Positions 41,972 to 51,517 of a stretch of DNA of 64,000 nucleotides are shown here, in pieces. Made by a program: the position numbers and the translations under genes. The stretch comes from Lutibacter oceani (GTDB taxonomy: Bacteria; Bacteroidota; Bacteroidia; Flavobacteriales; Flavobacteriaceae). A model generated the notes under the pieces. The model had not been told where the DNA came from and did not search any database. It saw nothing but the letters and a program-made list of their open reading frames with translations. The stretch covers positions 62,001-126,000 of the forward strand of contig NZ_QTTQ01000010.1 in NCBI RefSeq assembly GCF_003384935.1. The letters are read 5' to 3'. Every line of letters begins with the position of its first letter. Position 1 is the stretch's first letter.

Positions 41972-43612
41972 AAGCTGTGTAAATAAATCTATTAAAGATT
42001 GGTTTACATTACTGGGATCTGGAAGCGTTTCTGAACCCTTATAAAGTCCAAACGAATCTTCATGATAGGCGTGATATGTAAAATGAATATTTGCTACTTT
42101 TGCAATAGAAACCATATCTTCAACATATTTTAATCCTCCTTTGTTGTTTTCAAAACAAGGAGCTCCAGCTCCAAATTCACCCATGTACAACGGAACATTT
42201 TTTGTTTCAGCAAAATCAATATATTTTTGTAGTATAGATTCTAAATATTGTTTATTTCTTCTTAAAACTGGGAAATCAGTTGTCATAAAATCTAATCTAA
42301 TTTTACAAGCAGCATCATTTGCAACATTTTCACCTTTCATCCATCCATTTACCTGATAAAAATAATTTTTTATTGGAATAAAACTTAATGCGGTATTACT
42401 TAAATTACAATCTGCTGATGTGTTTTTTATAAATAAACTTGAGTTATCGTTATGTCCAATATTAGTAGATAAACCATGCTCCCCGGTATTATTTGCACTC
42501 CAAAAATACCAATTGTTTTCACTTTCTATGTTTAGATCAACAATTGTTCGTGTGTAAATTCCATTTTCATTGTATTCATTTACTGTTATATCATCAAAAT
42601 AAACAGTTCCTCCAACTTTTGCTCCAATTATTGCAGGATAAGCCACTTTAATTTTATCATCAATAATTTGATATTTATCAGCTTCAAAATAGCGCCAGTC
42701 ATTGCTTCCACTATTTAAGGAAGGATTATTAAACGTTGCTGAGTACCAATTGCCATCAACAAATTCTATAGTATTTTCATCAGGATATTTTCCTCCATCA
42801 CCTAATTGAGTCCAATCAAATAATTGATGTGTATATCTGTGTGGATCGTAGCCATGGAATTCATAAATAATGTTTTCACCAATAACTGTTGGAAAATTAG
42901 GAGTATCGTAATTATTTTCATTTTTAACATAAATAGCGCGTTCAATAAATATAAAATGATGTTTATTAACAGTTCTAATTCCATTAATTAATTTTTGTGC
43001 TAGTTCAGACCATTGACTTAATGATTTGTTGGGTACAGGTTCATTTACAAGTCCAAAACCGGCAATTTGAACTTCATCTTTGTAATGTTCAGCAATTGCT
43101 GTCCAAAGTGCAGCCAATCTATTTTGGTTTTCAGGATTATCCCATAAATCATCGCCAGTACCCTGAGATTGATAACCGCCTTGAGGAGCGTGCATATTTA
43201 AAATTAAATAGATATCATTTTTTTTAGCCCATTCAATGTTTTTATCTATCCAATTCCAGCCAGATTGTTTGTAAACATATGGATTTGAGTCATCTTCAAA
43301 AATTTTATAATTTAAATAAAACCGAACGGTATTCATTCCCATGGCTTTAACACGTTGGTAATCTAGCTCATTATGATGTGTTTCTGGTGGTAATGGCGAG
43401 TTTGCCCAAATCTCATTTCCAAAAGCAACTCCTTGTAAATAAATAGGGTTTTGGTTCGCATCTACTATTTGATTATCATTTAATTGTAATAAAAGATTTG
43501 GTGTTTCAGTTACAATTTCCGATTCATTTTCTTGACTAATAGTATCACTATTATTGCAAGAAATAAAAAAGGAAATACTAAAATATAGAAGAAAATTAGT
43601 TATGGTTTTCAT
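41963..43612 (-). CDS. GH5-type glycoside hydrolase lipoprotein with inserted beta domain
   Basis: A 549-residue lipoprotein (LLYFSISFFISCNNSD, Cys19) acting at the cell surface. The GH5 TIM-barrel is seen in GMNTVRFYL, GFGLVNEP with acid/base Glu191, FHGYDPHRY and LYMGEFG with nucleophile Glu479. Between them, about residues 280-450 form an insert rich in Trp/Gly/Asp (KVGGTVYFDDITVNEYNENG) that resembles a carbohydrate-binding jelly roll. Catalytic glutamates are 288 residues apart, much more than in plain GH5 enzymes. Substrate is likely a beta-glucan or beta-mannan, not decided here. Confidence 0.86.
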   Translation of the reverse strand: MKTITNFLLYFSISFFISCNNSDTISQENESEIVTETPNLLLQLNDNQIVDANQNPIYLQGVAFGNEIWANSPLPPETHHNELDYQRVKAMGMNTVRFYLNYKIFEDDSNPYVYKQSGWNWIDKNIEWAKKNDIYLILNMHAPQGGYQSQGTGDDLWDNPENQNRLAALWTAIAEHYKDEVQIAGFGLVNEPVPNKSLSQWSELAQKLINGIRTVNKHHFIFIERAIYVKNENNYDTPNFPTVIGENIIYEFHGYDPHRYTHQLFDWTQLGDGGKYPDENTIEFVDGNWYSATFNNPSLNSGSNDWRYFEADKYQIIDDKIKVAYPAIIGAKVGGTVYFDDITVNEYNENGIYTRTIVDLNIESENNWYFWSANNTGEHGLSTNIGHNDNSSLFIKNTSADCNLSNTALSFIPIKNYFYQVNGWMKGENVANDAACKIRLDFMTTDFPVLRRNKQYLESILQKYIDFAETKNVPLYMGEFGAGAPCFENNKGGLKYVEDMVSIAKVANIHFTYHAYHEDSFGLYKGSETLPDPSNVNQSLIDLFTQLLN

Positions 43613-43764
43613 TGTGAATTTTTCATCAAATTTACATACTTTTAAAATTAATTGTTCAATATCAACTTAATATTTAGTTTAAAACGCTTATTATTTTCTT
43701 TGTAATTATCCAATTTTAATTATCAACTATTATTATATTTATGCCTTCAATCTAAATTCTTATT

Positions 43765-46563
43765 ATGAAAACATTTTTTACGTGTCTTTTAGTTTTAATT
43801 TCATTTACAATAGTTGCTCAAAAAAAAATATTAGATCATAAAGATTTTGATACTTGGAACAGAATAAATAATCAAAAAATCTCACCTGATGGAAATTATA
43901 TTATGTATGCACTTGAAAAGGGTGAAAAAGATAGTTATATAAAAATAAAAAATAAAAAAGGACAATCTATTTATGAACACGAAAGAGCAGAAAAAGGGGA
44001 ATTTACTTACAACTCTAATTTTGCTTTATTTACTATAAAGCCTTGGAAAGATAGTGTTAAAGAATTAAAGCGTGAAAAGGTGAAAAAGAATAAATTACCT
44101 AAAGATTCCTTAGCAATTTATAATATTAACAAAAGTTTGCTTTCAAAAATAGGGAATGTAAAATCGTATAAAAGTCCAGAAAAATGGGAAGGTTTTATAG
44201 CGTATTTACTTGATGAAGTTAAAGCTGTAAAAAAAGAAGACGATTCTACCAAAACAGCAACTAAAAAGAAAAATAAAAAGAAATCTAAAAAAGTTAGTAA
44301 AGATAATGGCTATCATCTGGTTTTAAGAGATTTAAATACTTCAAAACAAGATACTTTTAAATTTGTGTTAGATTATATTTTTGCAAAAGAAGGTAAACGT
44401 TTGGCTTTTACAACAACGGGGTTAGATTCTACTGTAAAAGCTGGTGTGTATGTGTTAAACCTAGAAAATAATAAATTAATACCAGTTTTTGAAGCTGAAA
44501 AGGCAAAATATTTTCAATTGAACTTTAGTGATTCAGGTAAAAATTTAGGTTTTGTTGCCGATTTAGATTCTACAAAAGTGCAGGTAAGACCAAATGGATT
44601 GTACTACTGGAATGAAGCTAACGGAAAAGCACAAAAACTTTTAGATCAAACAACAGCTCCAAATGGTTATAGAGTTTCTTCAGATGGAAGTATTAACTTT
44701 TCAAAAGATGAAACTAAACTGTATTTTGGATTAGCAAAACCTCCAATTGTAAAGGATACAACTTTGTTAGATGAAGAAATTGTAAACGTTGAAGTTTGGA
44801 CTTATGATGAGCCAAGGCTTTATACCGTTCAAGAGTTGCAAGTAAAAAATGACACTAAAAAGTCGTATTTAACTGCTATTCAGATTAACAATAATAATAA
44901 ATTGGAACAACTAGGTTCAACAGAATATCCGTATGCTACTATTGGCGATGAAGGAAATTCGGATATTGTTTTGGTAAGTAATTCATTACCGTACCAATTA
45001 GAAAGTCAGTGGACAGGAAATACTGCAAGAGATTATGCTATTGTAAATGCAAAAACAGGTGAATTATCTAAAATTTTAACAAAAGTAAGCGGTCGCGTAA
45101 GTTTAAGTCCAAAAGGAAATTATGCGTATGGTTATAATACCGTTGATAGTACTTGGTTTACCTATAATTTAGTTAATAAAAAACTAACAAATCTTACAAA
45201 AGGAAAGGTTTTTTATAACGAATTAAATGATTCTCCTGTGAACCCGAGATCTTACGGTTCAGCTGGATGGACTGAAAACGATACTTCAATTTTGTTGTAT
45301 GATAGATTTGATATTTGGGAATTTAATCCAGAAAATGGTTCTGGCAAAAAATTAACAAACGGAAGGGAAGCTAAAACGCGTTACAGGTATTTAAAACTAG
45401 ATAGTGAAGAACGCTTTTTAAATAGTAATGAAAATTGGTTGTTACAAACTTTTAATGAAACAACTAAAAATTCAGGATATTTTGAGTTCAATCCTAAAAA
45501 TAATAAGGGAAAACTTTTAATTTCAGACTCTTATAGGTTTTCTACACCTATTAAAGCCAGAGAAAATAAGCAAGTTATTTTTACAAAACAAAGTTTTGAG
45601 AAATTTCCAGATATTATTTATTCAGATTTAAGTTTTAAAAAACAAACTAAAATAAGTAATGCAAACCCACAGCAAATTGAATATAATTGGGGTACTGCAG
45701 AATTGGTTAAATGGACTAGCTTAGATGGGGAAGAATTAACAGGAATGTTAATAAAACCAGAAAATTTTAATCCGAATAAAAAATATCCAATGATTGTTAA
45801 TTTTTATGAAAAAAGTTCTGATGGAATTTTTAGCCATAAAGCTCCATCACCGGGAAGATCAACCATAAATTATAGTTTTTATGCAAGTAGGGGTTACTTA
45901 ATTTTTAATCCAGATGTTAATTATAAAATTGGATACCCTGGTGAAAGTGCATATAGTTGTGTAATTCCGGGTATTACTTCTCTTATTGAAAAAGGTTTTG
46001 TAGATAAAGATAATATTGGTGTACAAGGACATAGCTGGGGAGGTTACCAAATAGCTTATTTAGTTACAAAAACTAATATTTTTAAAGCAGCAGAATCTGG
46101 TGCACCTGTACCAAATATGATTAGTGCTTATGGTGGAATAAGATGGTGGACTGGTTTAAGCAGACAGTTTCAGTACGAGCATACACAAAGTAGAATAGGA
46201 GGTACGCCATGGGAATATCCTGCACGTTATGTTGAAAATTCACCTATTTTTAATATTGATAAAATAAATACACCACTATTAATTATGCATAATGATGCTG
46301 ATGGTCATGTACCTTGGTATCAAGGGATTGAATTTTTTGTTTCGCTTAGAAGATTAGGAAAACCTTCTTGGTTTTTAAATTATAATGGAGAACCGCATTG
46401 GCCGTTAAAAATGCAAAACAGGAAAGATTTTAATATTAGGATGCAACAATTTTTTGATTACTATTTAAAAGGTGCTCCAAAGCCAGTTTGGATGAAAAGA
46501 GGTGTGCCTGCGATAGAAAAAGGTATCAATCAAGGGTTGGAGTTACTTCCAAAGGTTGAATAG
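43765..46563 (+). CDS. S9-family (prolyl-oligopeptidase-type) serine peptidase, secreted
   Basis: A 932-residue exported peptidase (signal FFTCLLVLISFTIVAQ). A long beta-propeller-like N-terminal part precedes the alpha/beta-hydrolase catalytic domain, whose nucleophile lies in GVQGHSWGGY, with Asp in HNDADGHVPW and His in NGEPHWPL. It should cut peptides, probably dipeptidyl- or oligopeptidyl-type, in the periplasm. A Lys-rich low-complexity stretch (TKKKNKKKSKKVSKDNG) lies near residue 170. The DUF6155 gene starts nine bases after the stop. Confidence 0.92.
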   Translation: MKTFFTCLLVLISFTIVAQKKILDHKDFDTWNRINNQKISPDGNYIMYALEKGEKDSYIKIKNKKGQSIYEHERAEKGEFTYNSNFALFTIKPWKDSVKELKREKVKKNKLPKDSLAIYNINKSLLSKIGNVKSYKSPEKWEGFIAYLLDEVKAVKKEDDSTKTATKKKNKKKSKKVSKDNGYHLVLRDLNTSKQDTFKFVLDYIFAKEGKRLAFTTTGLDSTVKAGVYVLNLENNKLIPVFEAEKAKYFQLNFSDSGKNLGFVADLDSTKVQVRPNGLYYWNEANGKAQKLLDQTTAPNGYRVSSDGSINFSKDETKLYFGLAKPPIVKDTTLLDEEIVNVEVWTYDEPRLYTVQELQVKNDTKKSYLTAIQINNNNKLEQLGSTEYPYATIGDEGNSDIVLVSNSLPYQLESQWTGNTARDYAIVNAKTGELSKILTKVSGRVSLSPKGNYAYGYNTVDSTWFTYNLVNKKLTNLTKGKVFYNELNDSPVNPRSYGSAGWTENDTSILLYDRFDIWEFNPENGSGKKLTNGREAKTRYRYLKLDSEERFLNSNENWLLQTFNETTKNSGYFEFNPKNNKGKLLISDSYRFSTPIKARENKQVIFTKQSFEKFPDIIYSDLSFKKQTKISNANPQQIEYNWGTAELVKWTSLDGEELTGMLIKPENFNPNKKYPMIVNFYEKSSDGIFSHKAPSPGRSTINYSFYASRGYLIFNPDVNYKIGYPGESAYSCVIPGITSLIEKGFVDKDNIGVQGHSWGGYQIAYLVTKTNIFKAAESGAPVPNMISAYGGIRWWTGLSRQFQYEHTQSRIGGTPWEYPARYVENSPIFNIDKINTPLLIMHNDADGHVPWYQGIEFFVSLRRLGKPSWFLNYNGEPHWPLKMQNRKDFNIRMQQFFDYYLKGAPKPVWMKRGVPAIEKGINQGLELLPKVE

Positions 46564-46572
46564 TATAGTTTA

Positions 46573-47049
46573 ATGAAAACAGCCACTGTTAAAGAAATAA
46601 AGACCGAATTAAAGCATTGTTCATCATCGGAATTAATAGCGCTTATTTTAAGGTTATCTAAGTTTAAAAAAGAAAATAAAGAGCTGTTAACATATTTGCT
46701 ATATGAATCATCAAACGAAGATGCATATATTTCAGGCATAAAGACTGAAGTAGATAAATTATTTAGTGAAATAAATACATCCAGTTATTATTTTATAAAA
46801 AAAAGTGTCCGTAAAATCTTAAGAATTGTTAAAACCTATATTCGCTATTCTAAAAAGAAAGAAACTGAAGTAGCATTATTGATTTATTTTTGCGTACAAT
46901 TAAATAAGGTTAAACCTTCAATAAAGTATAATACAACGCTTCAAAATTTATATTTGAGACAGGTTCAATTAATAAAAAAAAACATAGCTACTTTACACGA
47001 AGATTTACAGTACGATTACTCAATTGAATTAGAAAAATTAAATATTTAA
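46573..47049 (+). CDS. DUF6155 protein
   Basis: A 158-residue, Lys/Leu-rich helical protein without export signal. The opening TVKEIKTELKHCSSSELIAL and the middle YFIKKSVRKILRIVKTYIRY fit my recollection of DUF6155, a Bacteroidota family with no known role. It probably shares a transcript with the S9 peptidase gene just upstream, but no functional link is visible. Confidence 0.75.
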   Translation: MKTATVKEIKTELKHCSSSELIALILRLSKFKKENKELLTYLLYESSNEDAYISGIKTEVDKLFSEINTSSYYFIKKSVRKILRIVKTYIRYSKKKETEVALLIYFCVQLNKVKPSIKYNTTLQNLYLRQVQLIKKNIATLHEDLQYDYSIELEKLNI

Positions 47050-47117
47050 TAAGGGGGTGTTTTTAACTAATTAAAATAATTTATGTCAAAAAGTTTTCTA
47101 AAACTCAATAAAGACTG

Positions 47118-47125
47118 TATTTTTG
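47118..47125 (+). promoter_or_regulatory. Candidate -7 box for the SF2 helicase gene
   Basis: TATTTTTG fits TAnnTTTG and lies 20 bases before the GTG start. A TTTT at 47094-47097 is a weak upstream element at about 20 bases. Confidence 0.4.
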
Positions 47126-47145
47126 TGAGTTTTTAAATTATAAAT

Positions 47146-48699
47146 GTGACTTTAAGTACTACTGAATTAGAAGAAAAAAAAACTGGTAAGGAATTATATC
47201 ACTATCAGAAAGAAGCTATTACTAAAATTTTCAAAAGATTTGAAGAAGCTCCAGATGATTATCATTTGCTTTTTCAACTTCCCACTGGTGGAGGAAAAAC
47301 CGTAATCTTTTCAGAATTAGTACGCCAATACCTAAAACATCATAAAAGTAAAGTTTTAATATTAACCCATAGAATTGAATTGTGTAAGCAAACGTGCTCT
47401 ATGCTTTCAGATTTTGGAGTAGTAAATAAAGTAATAGATAGTAAAGCTAATTTGGATAATCATAAAGATTATTCTTGTTATGTGGCTATGGTTGAAACCT
47501 TAAATAATAGGCTGAATGATAATAAATTAGATATTTCAGATATTGGTTTGGTTATTATTGACGAAGCACATTATAACTCCTTTACAAAACTATTTAAATT
47601 TTTTGAAAAATCTTTTATTTTAGGTGTAACAGCAACTCCTTTAAGTTCAAATATTCAGTTACCTATGACTGATAATTATGAAGAACTTATTATTGGTGAA
47701 TCTATAGAAACACTTATAAAAAACAATTTTTTAGCCCAAGCTAAAACCTACTCATACAATGTTGGTTTAACATCTTTAGTAGTAGGAATGAACGGTGATT
47801 ATACTGTAAAATCTTCAGATGATTTGTACACCAATAGCGAAATGTTAGGAAAATTGATACAAGCTTATGAAGAACGTTCTTTAGGTAAAAAAACATTAAT
47901 TTTCAATAATGGAATTAATACTTCTATAAATGTTTTTGAAGCCTTTAAGTCAGCAGGTTATTCAATTATGCATTTAGATAATACTGCCACTAAAAAAGAA
48001 CGTGAATTTATTTTAAGATGGTTTAAAAAAACACCCAATGCAATTTTAACTTCAGTAAGTATTTTAACAACCGGTTTTGATGAGCCTACTGTAGATACTA
48101 TTATACTAAATAGGGCAACAAGATCGTTAACCTTGTATTATCAAATGATTGGTAGAGGATCTCGAATATTAAAAGACAAAACAACTTTTAACGTAATAGA
48201 TTTAGGGAATAATTTTCATCGTTTTGGTATGTGGGGTGCACAAGTAAATTGGCAAAAAATATTTAAGTATCCAAGTTATTATTTAGATAATTTGTTGTCT
48301 GATGAAGATTTAGAAGATAATTTCAGGTATGAAATGCCTGATGAATTAAAAGCTAAATTTTCAAAAACAGAAGAAGTATTTTTTAATATTAAGAAGGTAT
48401 ATACTGAGGCCATAAAAATTGGAGAATCTTCAAAAGTAGTTTTATCTAGGTCAATTGAGCAACACGCAAAAATTTGTGCAGAAAACAGTGAAGATGTTTA
48501 TGATGCTTTAATATTAGCCAATTTATTAGGCGATGATATAGATTATAGAGTGCAACAATATTTAAAATGTATTTGTAAAAGCACCAATAGTTTTACAGAT
48601 TGGCTGAAAACAGATTATAGACAAAAATTAAGAGCCTTTTTATTAGCTAATTTTGATAGCTTATTTGAAGAAATTAATGGATTTCCACCAGAAGATTAA
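47146..48699 (+). CDS. SF2 DEAD/DEAH-box helicase (SSL2/type III-restriction-like)
   Basis: A 517-residue helicase starting at GTG. HYQKEAITKIFKRF is the Q-like motif, LPTGGGKTVIF Walker A, IIDEAHYN motif II, LGVTATPL motif III, SILTTGFDEP motif V and QMIGRGSRI motif VI. The C-terminal 150 residues have no recognised domain. It is not beside methylase or nuclease genes, so it is not a restriction system by context. It probably acts on DNA or RNA duplexes. Confidence 0.88.
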   Translation: MTLSTTELEEKKTGKELYHYQKEAITKIFKRFEEAPDDYHLLFQLPTGGGKTVIFSELVRQYLKHHKSKVLILTHRIELCKQTCSMLSDFGVVNKVIDSKANLDNHKDYSCYVAMVETLNNRLNDNKLDISDIGLVIIDEAHYNSFTKLFKFFEKSFILGVTATPLSSNIQLPMTDNYEELIIGESIETLIKNNFLAQAKTYSYNVGLTSLVVGMNGDYTVKSSDDLYTNSEMLGKLIQAYEERSLGKKTLIFNNGINTSINVFEAFKSAGYSIMHLDNTATKKEREFILRWFKKTPNAILTSVSILTTGFDEPTVDTIILNRATRSLTLYYQMIGRGSRILKDKTTFNVIDLGNNFHRFGMWGAQVNWQKIFKYPSYYLDNLLSDEDLEDNFRYEMPDELKAKFSKTEEVFFNIKKVYTEAIKIGESSKVVLSRSIEQHAKICAENSEDVYDALILANLLGDDIDYRVQQYLKCICKSTNSFTDWLKTDYRQKLRAFLLANFDSLFEEINGFPPED

Positions 48700-48823
48700 A
48701 TTATTTACAGTTTAATAATAAACTTTTTTATAAATTTAATGTCAAAGTACATAGAAACGAATCGTTTTTATTAATTGTAACTTAAAACTGCAATTATATT
48801 TCTTAATTTAAAGAAATGTTATT

Positions 48824-49375
48824 TTGACAAACGAAGCAGAATTTATTAATGCCTTAAAAGATAATAAACAAAAAGATAAGGCTTTTAAAATGTTGTTGGA
48901 TACTTACCAAGAACGTTTGTATTGGCATATCCGTAAATTTGTAATTTCACACGAAGATGCTGATGATGTGCTTCAAAATACATTTATTAAAGTATATAAA
49001 AACCTTCATAACTTTAAACAAAACAGCTCATTACATACCTGGATGTTTAGAATTGCATATAACGAATCTATGAATCAGTTATATAAAAATGGTAAAATTA
49101 AATTTTTGGATATTGAAGATCAAAATGAGAACTCAATAAATAAGTTACAAGCAGATTCTTATTTTGAAGGGGAAGAAATACAAATTCGTTTACAAGAGGC
49201 TATTTTAAAGCTTCCAAAAAAACAGCAAGAAGTTTTTAAGATGAAATACTTTGATGATTTAAAATTTCGTGAAATTTCTGAAATTTCAGGGGTAAATGAA
49301 GCCACATTAAAATCAGCATATTATGCTGCAGTAAAAAGTATTGAAGAATTTATGACCCGTTTACAAACTATTTAA
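48824..49375 (+). CDS. ECF-type RNA polymerase sigma factor
   Basis: A 183-residue sigma-70 family protein with region 2 (HEDADDVLQNTFIKVYKNL, FKQNSSLHTWMFRIAYN) and region 4 (LPKKQQEVFKMKYFDDLKF, then a helix-turn-helix EISEISGVNEATLKSAYY). The frame opens at TTG, since no ATG precedes region 2 in frame. It is followed after 23 bases by a gene for a single-TM protein typical of a sigma/anti-sigma pair, then by secreted proteins that may be its regulon. Confidence 0.92.
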   Translation: MTNEAEFINALKDNKQKDKAFKMLLDTYQERLYWHIRKFVISHEDADDVLQNTFIKVYKNLHNFKQNSSLHTWMFRIAYNESMNQLYKNGKIKFLDIEDQNENSINKLQADSYFEGEEIQIRLQEAILKLPKKQQEVFKMKYFDDLKFREISEISGVNEATLKSAYYAAVKSIEEFMTRLQTI

Positions 49376-49398
49376 TAAAAATAGAGTCTAATAATAAA

Positions 49399-49872
49399 AT
49401 GAGTACTAATAAAAAAAATAATATGAAATTTAAAGATGATTTTATTAAATCTAGTTTATTAGATAAAATAAAGGATAATACTTTAGGTGAAAATCATAAG
49501 GAAGAGTTAGGTTTTGAAATTCCTGAAAATTATTTTTCAAAATCTAAATTAGAAATTCAACAAAAAGTATTCACCAAAAAAACAGGAATTTTTAATTTAA
49601 CTTCTAAACAGCTGAAATTTAGGATTCCAATGGCAGCAGCAATTGCATTATTATTTACATTGGCAGTTTTTAAATTTAATTCAACTTCTGAACTTAAAAA
49701 TTTACCAAATATAGTTTTAGATAGTATTAAAGATATTCAACCTAATGAATTTAAGAATCATAATAATTTGGTGTATGAAGATATCGCAATTGAATCTCTT
49801 TTTATTAATGATGAAGACGTTGATAAATACTTAGAAGACTATGTTTTTGAAAGTTTAGTGATTGAAAATTAA
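49399..49872 (+). CDS. Single-TM protein, possible anti-sigma factor
   Basis: A 157-residue protein with a cytosolic N-terminal half (GENHKEELGFEIPENYF), one TM helix (IPMAAAIALLFTLAVFKF, about residues 75-92) and an acidic periplasmic tail. Position after the sigma gene and topology fit a membrane anti-sigma factor, though no zinc or RskA-type motif is visible. A second ATG at 49423, eight codons in, is an alternative start. Confidence 0.7.
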   Translation: MSTNKKNNMKFKDDFIKSSLLDKIKDNTLGENHKEELGFEIPENYFSKSKLEIQQKVFTKKTGIFNLTSKQLKFRIPMAAAIALLFTLAVFKFNSTSELKNLPNIVLDSIKDIQPNEFKNHNNLVYEDIAIESLFINDEDVDKYLEDYVFESLVIEN

Positions 49873-49966
49873 AGTAAAAATAATTAGAAATGAACTTTTG
49901 CTCAATTTTACAGTCTAAGTAGTGAACGTTCAATAAAAAAAGTAGAATTTTAAAAAACAAAACAAA

Positions 49967-50452
49967 ATGAAATCAATAAAATTTTTCACAGTATTAGTAG
50001 TTACATTAATTATGAGTTTACCTAATTCTTTTGCTCAAAATAATAACGGTAATGGAAACGGTGTTAAAGGTAACAGTGAAGTTATGCAAAACCTTACCCA
50101 AGAGCAAAAAGAAATGTTACAAGCACAAAAACAGTTGCTTAAAGAAAATAGGGAAGCATTTAAAGCCAGTTTAAATGAAGCTCAATTAGCAATTTTAAAC
50201 GATGCAAATCTTACTAGAGAAGAAAGGCAAGCAGCTTTAATGCAATCTCTTTCAGAAGAGCAAATGAGTTTATTAGCTCAAAACAAAGAAATTGCACAGC
50301 AAAACAAGCAAATGTTCAGGGCATCTATTTCAACAGAACAACGTCAACAAATTAGATCCAAACTTAGAGAAAACAGATCAACTCAAGATGGAAATGAATT
50401 GCGCGAAACTGTTAGGGAGCAAAGAAAACAAAGAAGAAATAAAAGCAATTAA
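49967..50452 (+). CDS. Spy/CpxP-like secreted stress protein
   Basis: A 161-residue exported protein (signal FFTVLVVTLIMSLPNSFAQ) with a short Asn/Gly-rich linker (NNNGNGNGVKGN) and then Gln/Glu/Arg-rich helices. LTQEQKEML and LTREERQAAL resemble the LTxxQ repeats of Spy/CpxP chaperones. The C-terminus is basic (REQRKQRRNKS). Downstream of the ECF sigma pair, so a member of its envelope-stress output is plausible. Confidence 0.72.
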   Translation: MKSIKFFTVLVVTLIMSLPNSFAQNNNGNGNGVKGNSEVMQNLTQEQKEMLQAQKQLLKENREAFKASLNEAQLAILNDANLTREERQAALMQSLSEEQMSLLAQNKEIAQQNKQMFRASISTEQRQQIRSKLRENRSTQDGNELRETVREQRKQRRNKSN

Positions 50453-50474
50453 TTGAATAAATTTACTATCAAAT

Positions 50475-50504
50475 AATAAGCAGCTAAAAATTTAGCTGCT
50501 TATT
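50475..50504 (+). terminator. Hairpin after the Spy-like gene
   Basis: A 14-bp stem AATAAGCAGCTAAA/TTTAGCTGCTTATT around two bases. The T-run is weak, so termination may be partial and allow read-through to the next gene 13 bases later. Confidence 0.6.
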
Positions 50505-50516
50505 TACATTTTAACT

Positions 50517-51386
50517 ATGAAAAACTATTTACTATTTATTTTTAGCTTTTTATTTTCATTAATAGTATCTGCACAAGAACCTAAAAAAGATAACATTGAT
50601 GAATTTCTTGATGATATTTTACTCCAAGAAGATAAAGTAATTGATCAACTTTTGGAATCATTAAACAATTTTGAATTTATTTATTTAAATTTAAATTATA
50701 ATTCAAATACTTATTTTTCAGGTAGAGATATTGATTATGATCAATACAATATAACTCCACAAATAACCTATGTAAATTCGAAAGGATTTTATGCTGGTGT
50801 TGCAGGTAATTATTACAGTGAATTTTATCCAAAATGGGATGCAACAATAGTATTATTAGGGTATAGTAAACATATTGGTAAATCTAAAATATTCAAATAT
50901 AATATTAGCTATTCAAAATATTTTTATGCGAACGAACTGGATAATATTTATAGTAACACTGCTAATTTAGGATTTAATGCAATTAATAAAAATAAAAATA
51001 TAGGTACATATATAACAGGTTCCTATTTTTTTGGAGATAAACAATCTTACCAAATTTCTTCTAGAACTTTTGTTTCATTAGACTTATTAAAATCTAATAA
51101 TCTAAAAATTAAATTTAGACCACAACTTAATATTATTGCTGGTAAACAAACTATTGAACTTGCACGAACAACATCAATTGACGGTATAGAAAACACAGAA
51201 TATATTGAAAACAATGTTTTTGATTTAATTAATACGCAAGTAAATTTACCATTACAATTAACATACAAATCTTTTGATATTGAACTTGGTTATAACCATA
51301 ATTTTCCAAACCCTATTGGTACAGAAACAAGTTTAAAAACAACAGGTTTTTTTAATATTTCTTTAGGTTATTTATTTGATTTATAG
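50517..51386 (+). CDS. Outer-membrane beta-barrel-like protein, unknown
   Basis: A 289-residue exported protein (signal LLFIFSFLFSLIVSAQ) with an acidic segment (DNIDEFLDDILLQEDKVIDQ) followed by alternating hydrophobic strands rich in Tyr/Asn (YNSNTYFSGRDIDYDQY, FYAGVAGNYYSEFY). It ends FFNISLGYLFDL. A transmembrane barrel of about 10-12 strands is likely. Probably the last gene of the sigma locus. No named family. Confidence 0.75.
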   Translation: MKNYLLFIFSFLFSLIVSAQEPKKDNIDEFLDDILLQEDKVIDQLLESLNNFEFIYLNLNYNSNTYFSGRDIDYDQYNITPQITYVNSKGFYAGVAGNYYSEFYPKWDATIVLLGYSKHIGKSKIFKYNISYSKYFYANELDNIYSNTANLGFNAINKNKNIGTYITGSYFFGDKQSYQISSRTFVSLDLLKSNNLKIKFRPQLNIIAGKQTIELARTTSIDGIENTEYIENNVFDLINTQVNLPLQLTYKSFDIELGYNHNFPNPIGTETSLKTTGFFNISLGYLFDL

Positions 51387-51517
51387 TTATTTATATTCTC
51401 TATTAAAATATTTTTTATTAAGTTGTCAAAATTAGATAACTAAAAATTATAACTTCAATTTGTTTTGCTTAATATTGAGCTTTCAAATAAGGCTCAACAT
51501 TAATATAATTTTACTCG

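Noticed and set aside
47146-48699. Restriction subunit of a type III or type I system
   Set aside because: Only helicase motifs are present; no nuclease motif and no methyltransferase or specificity gene beside it.
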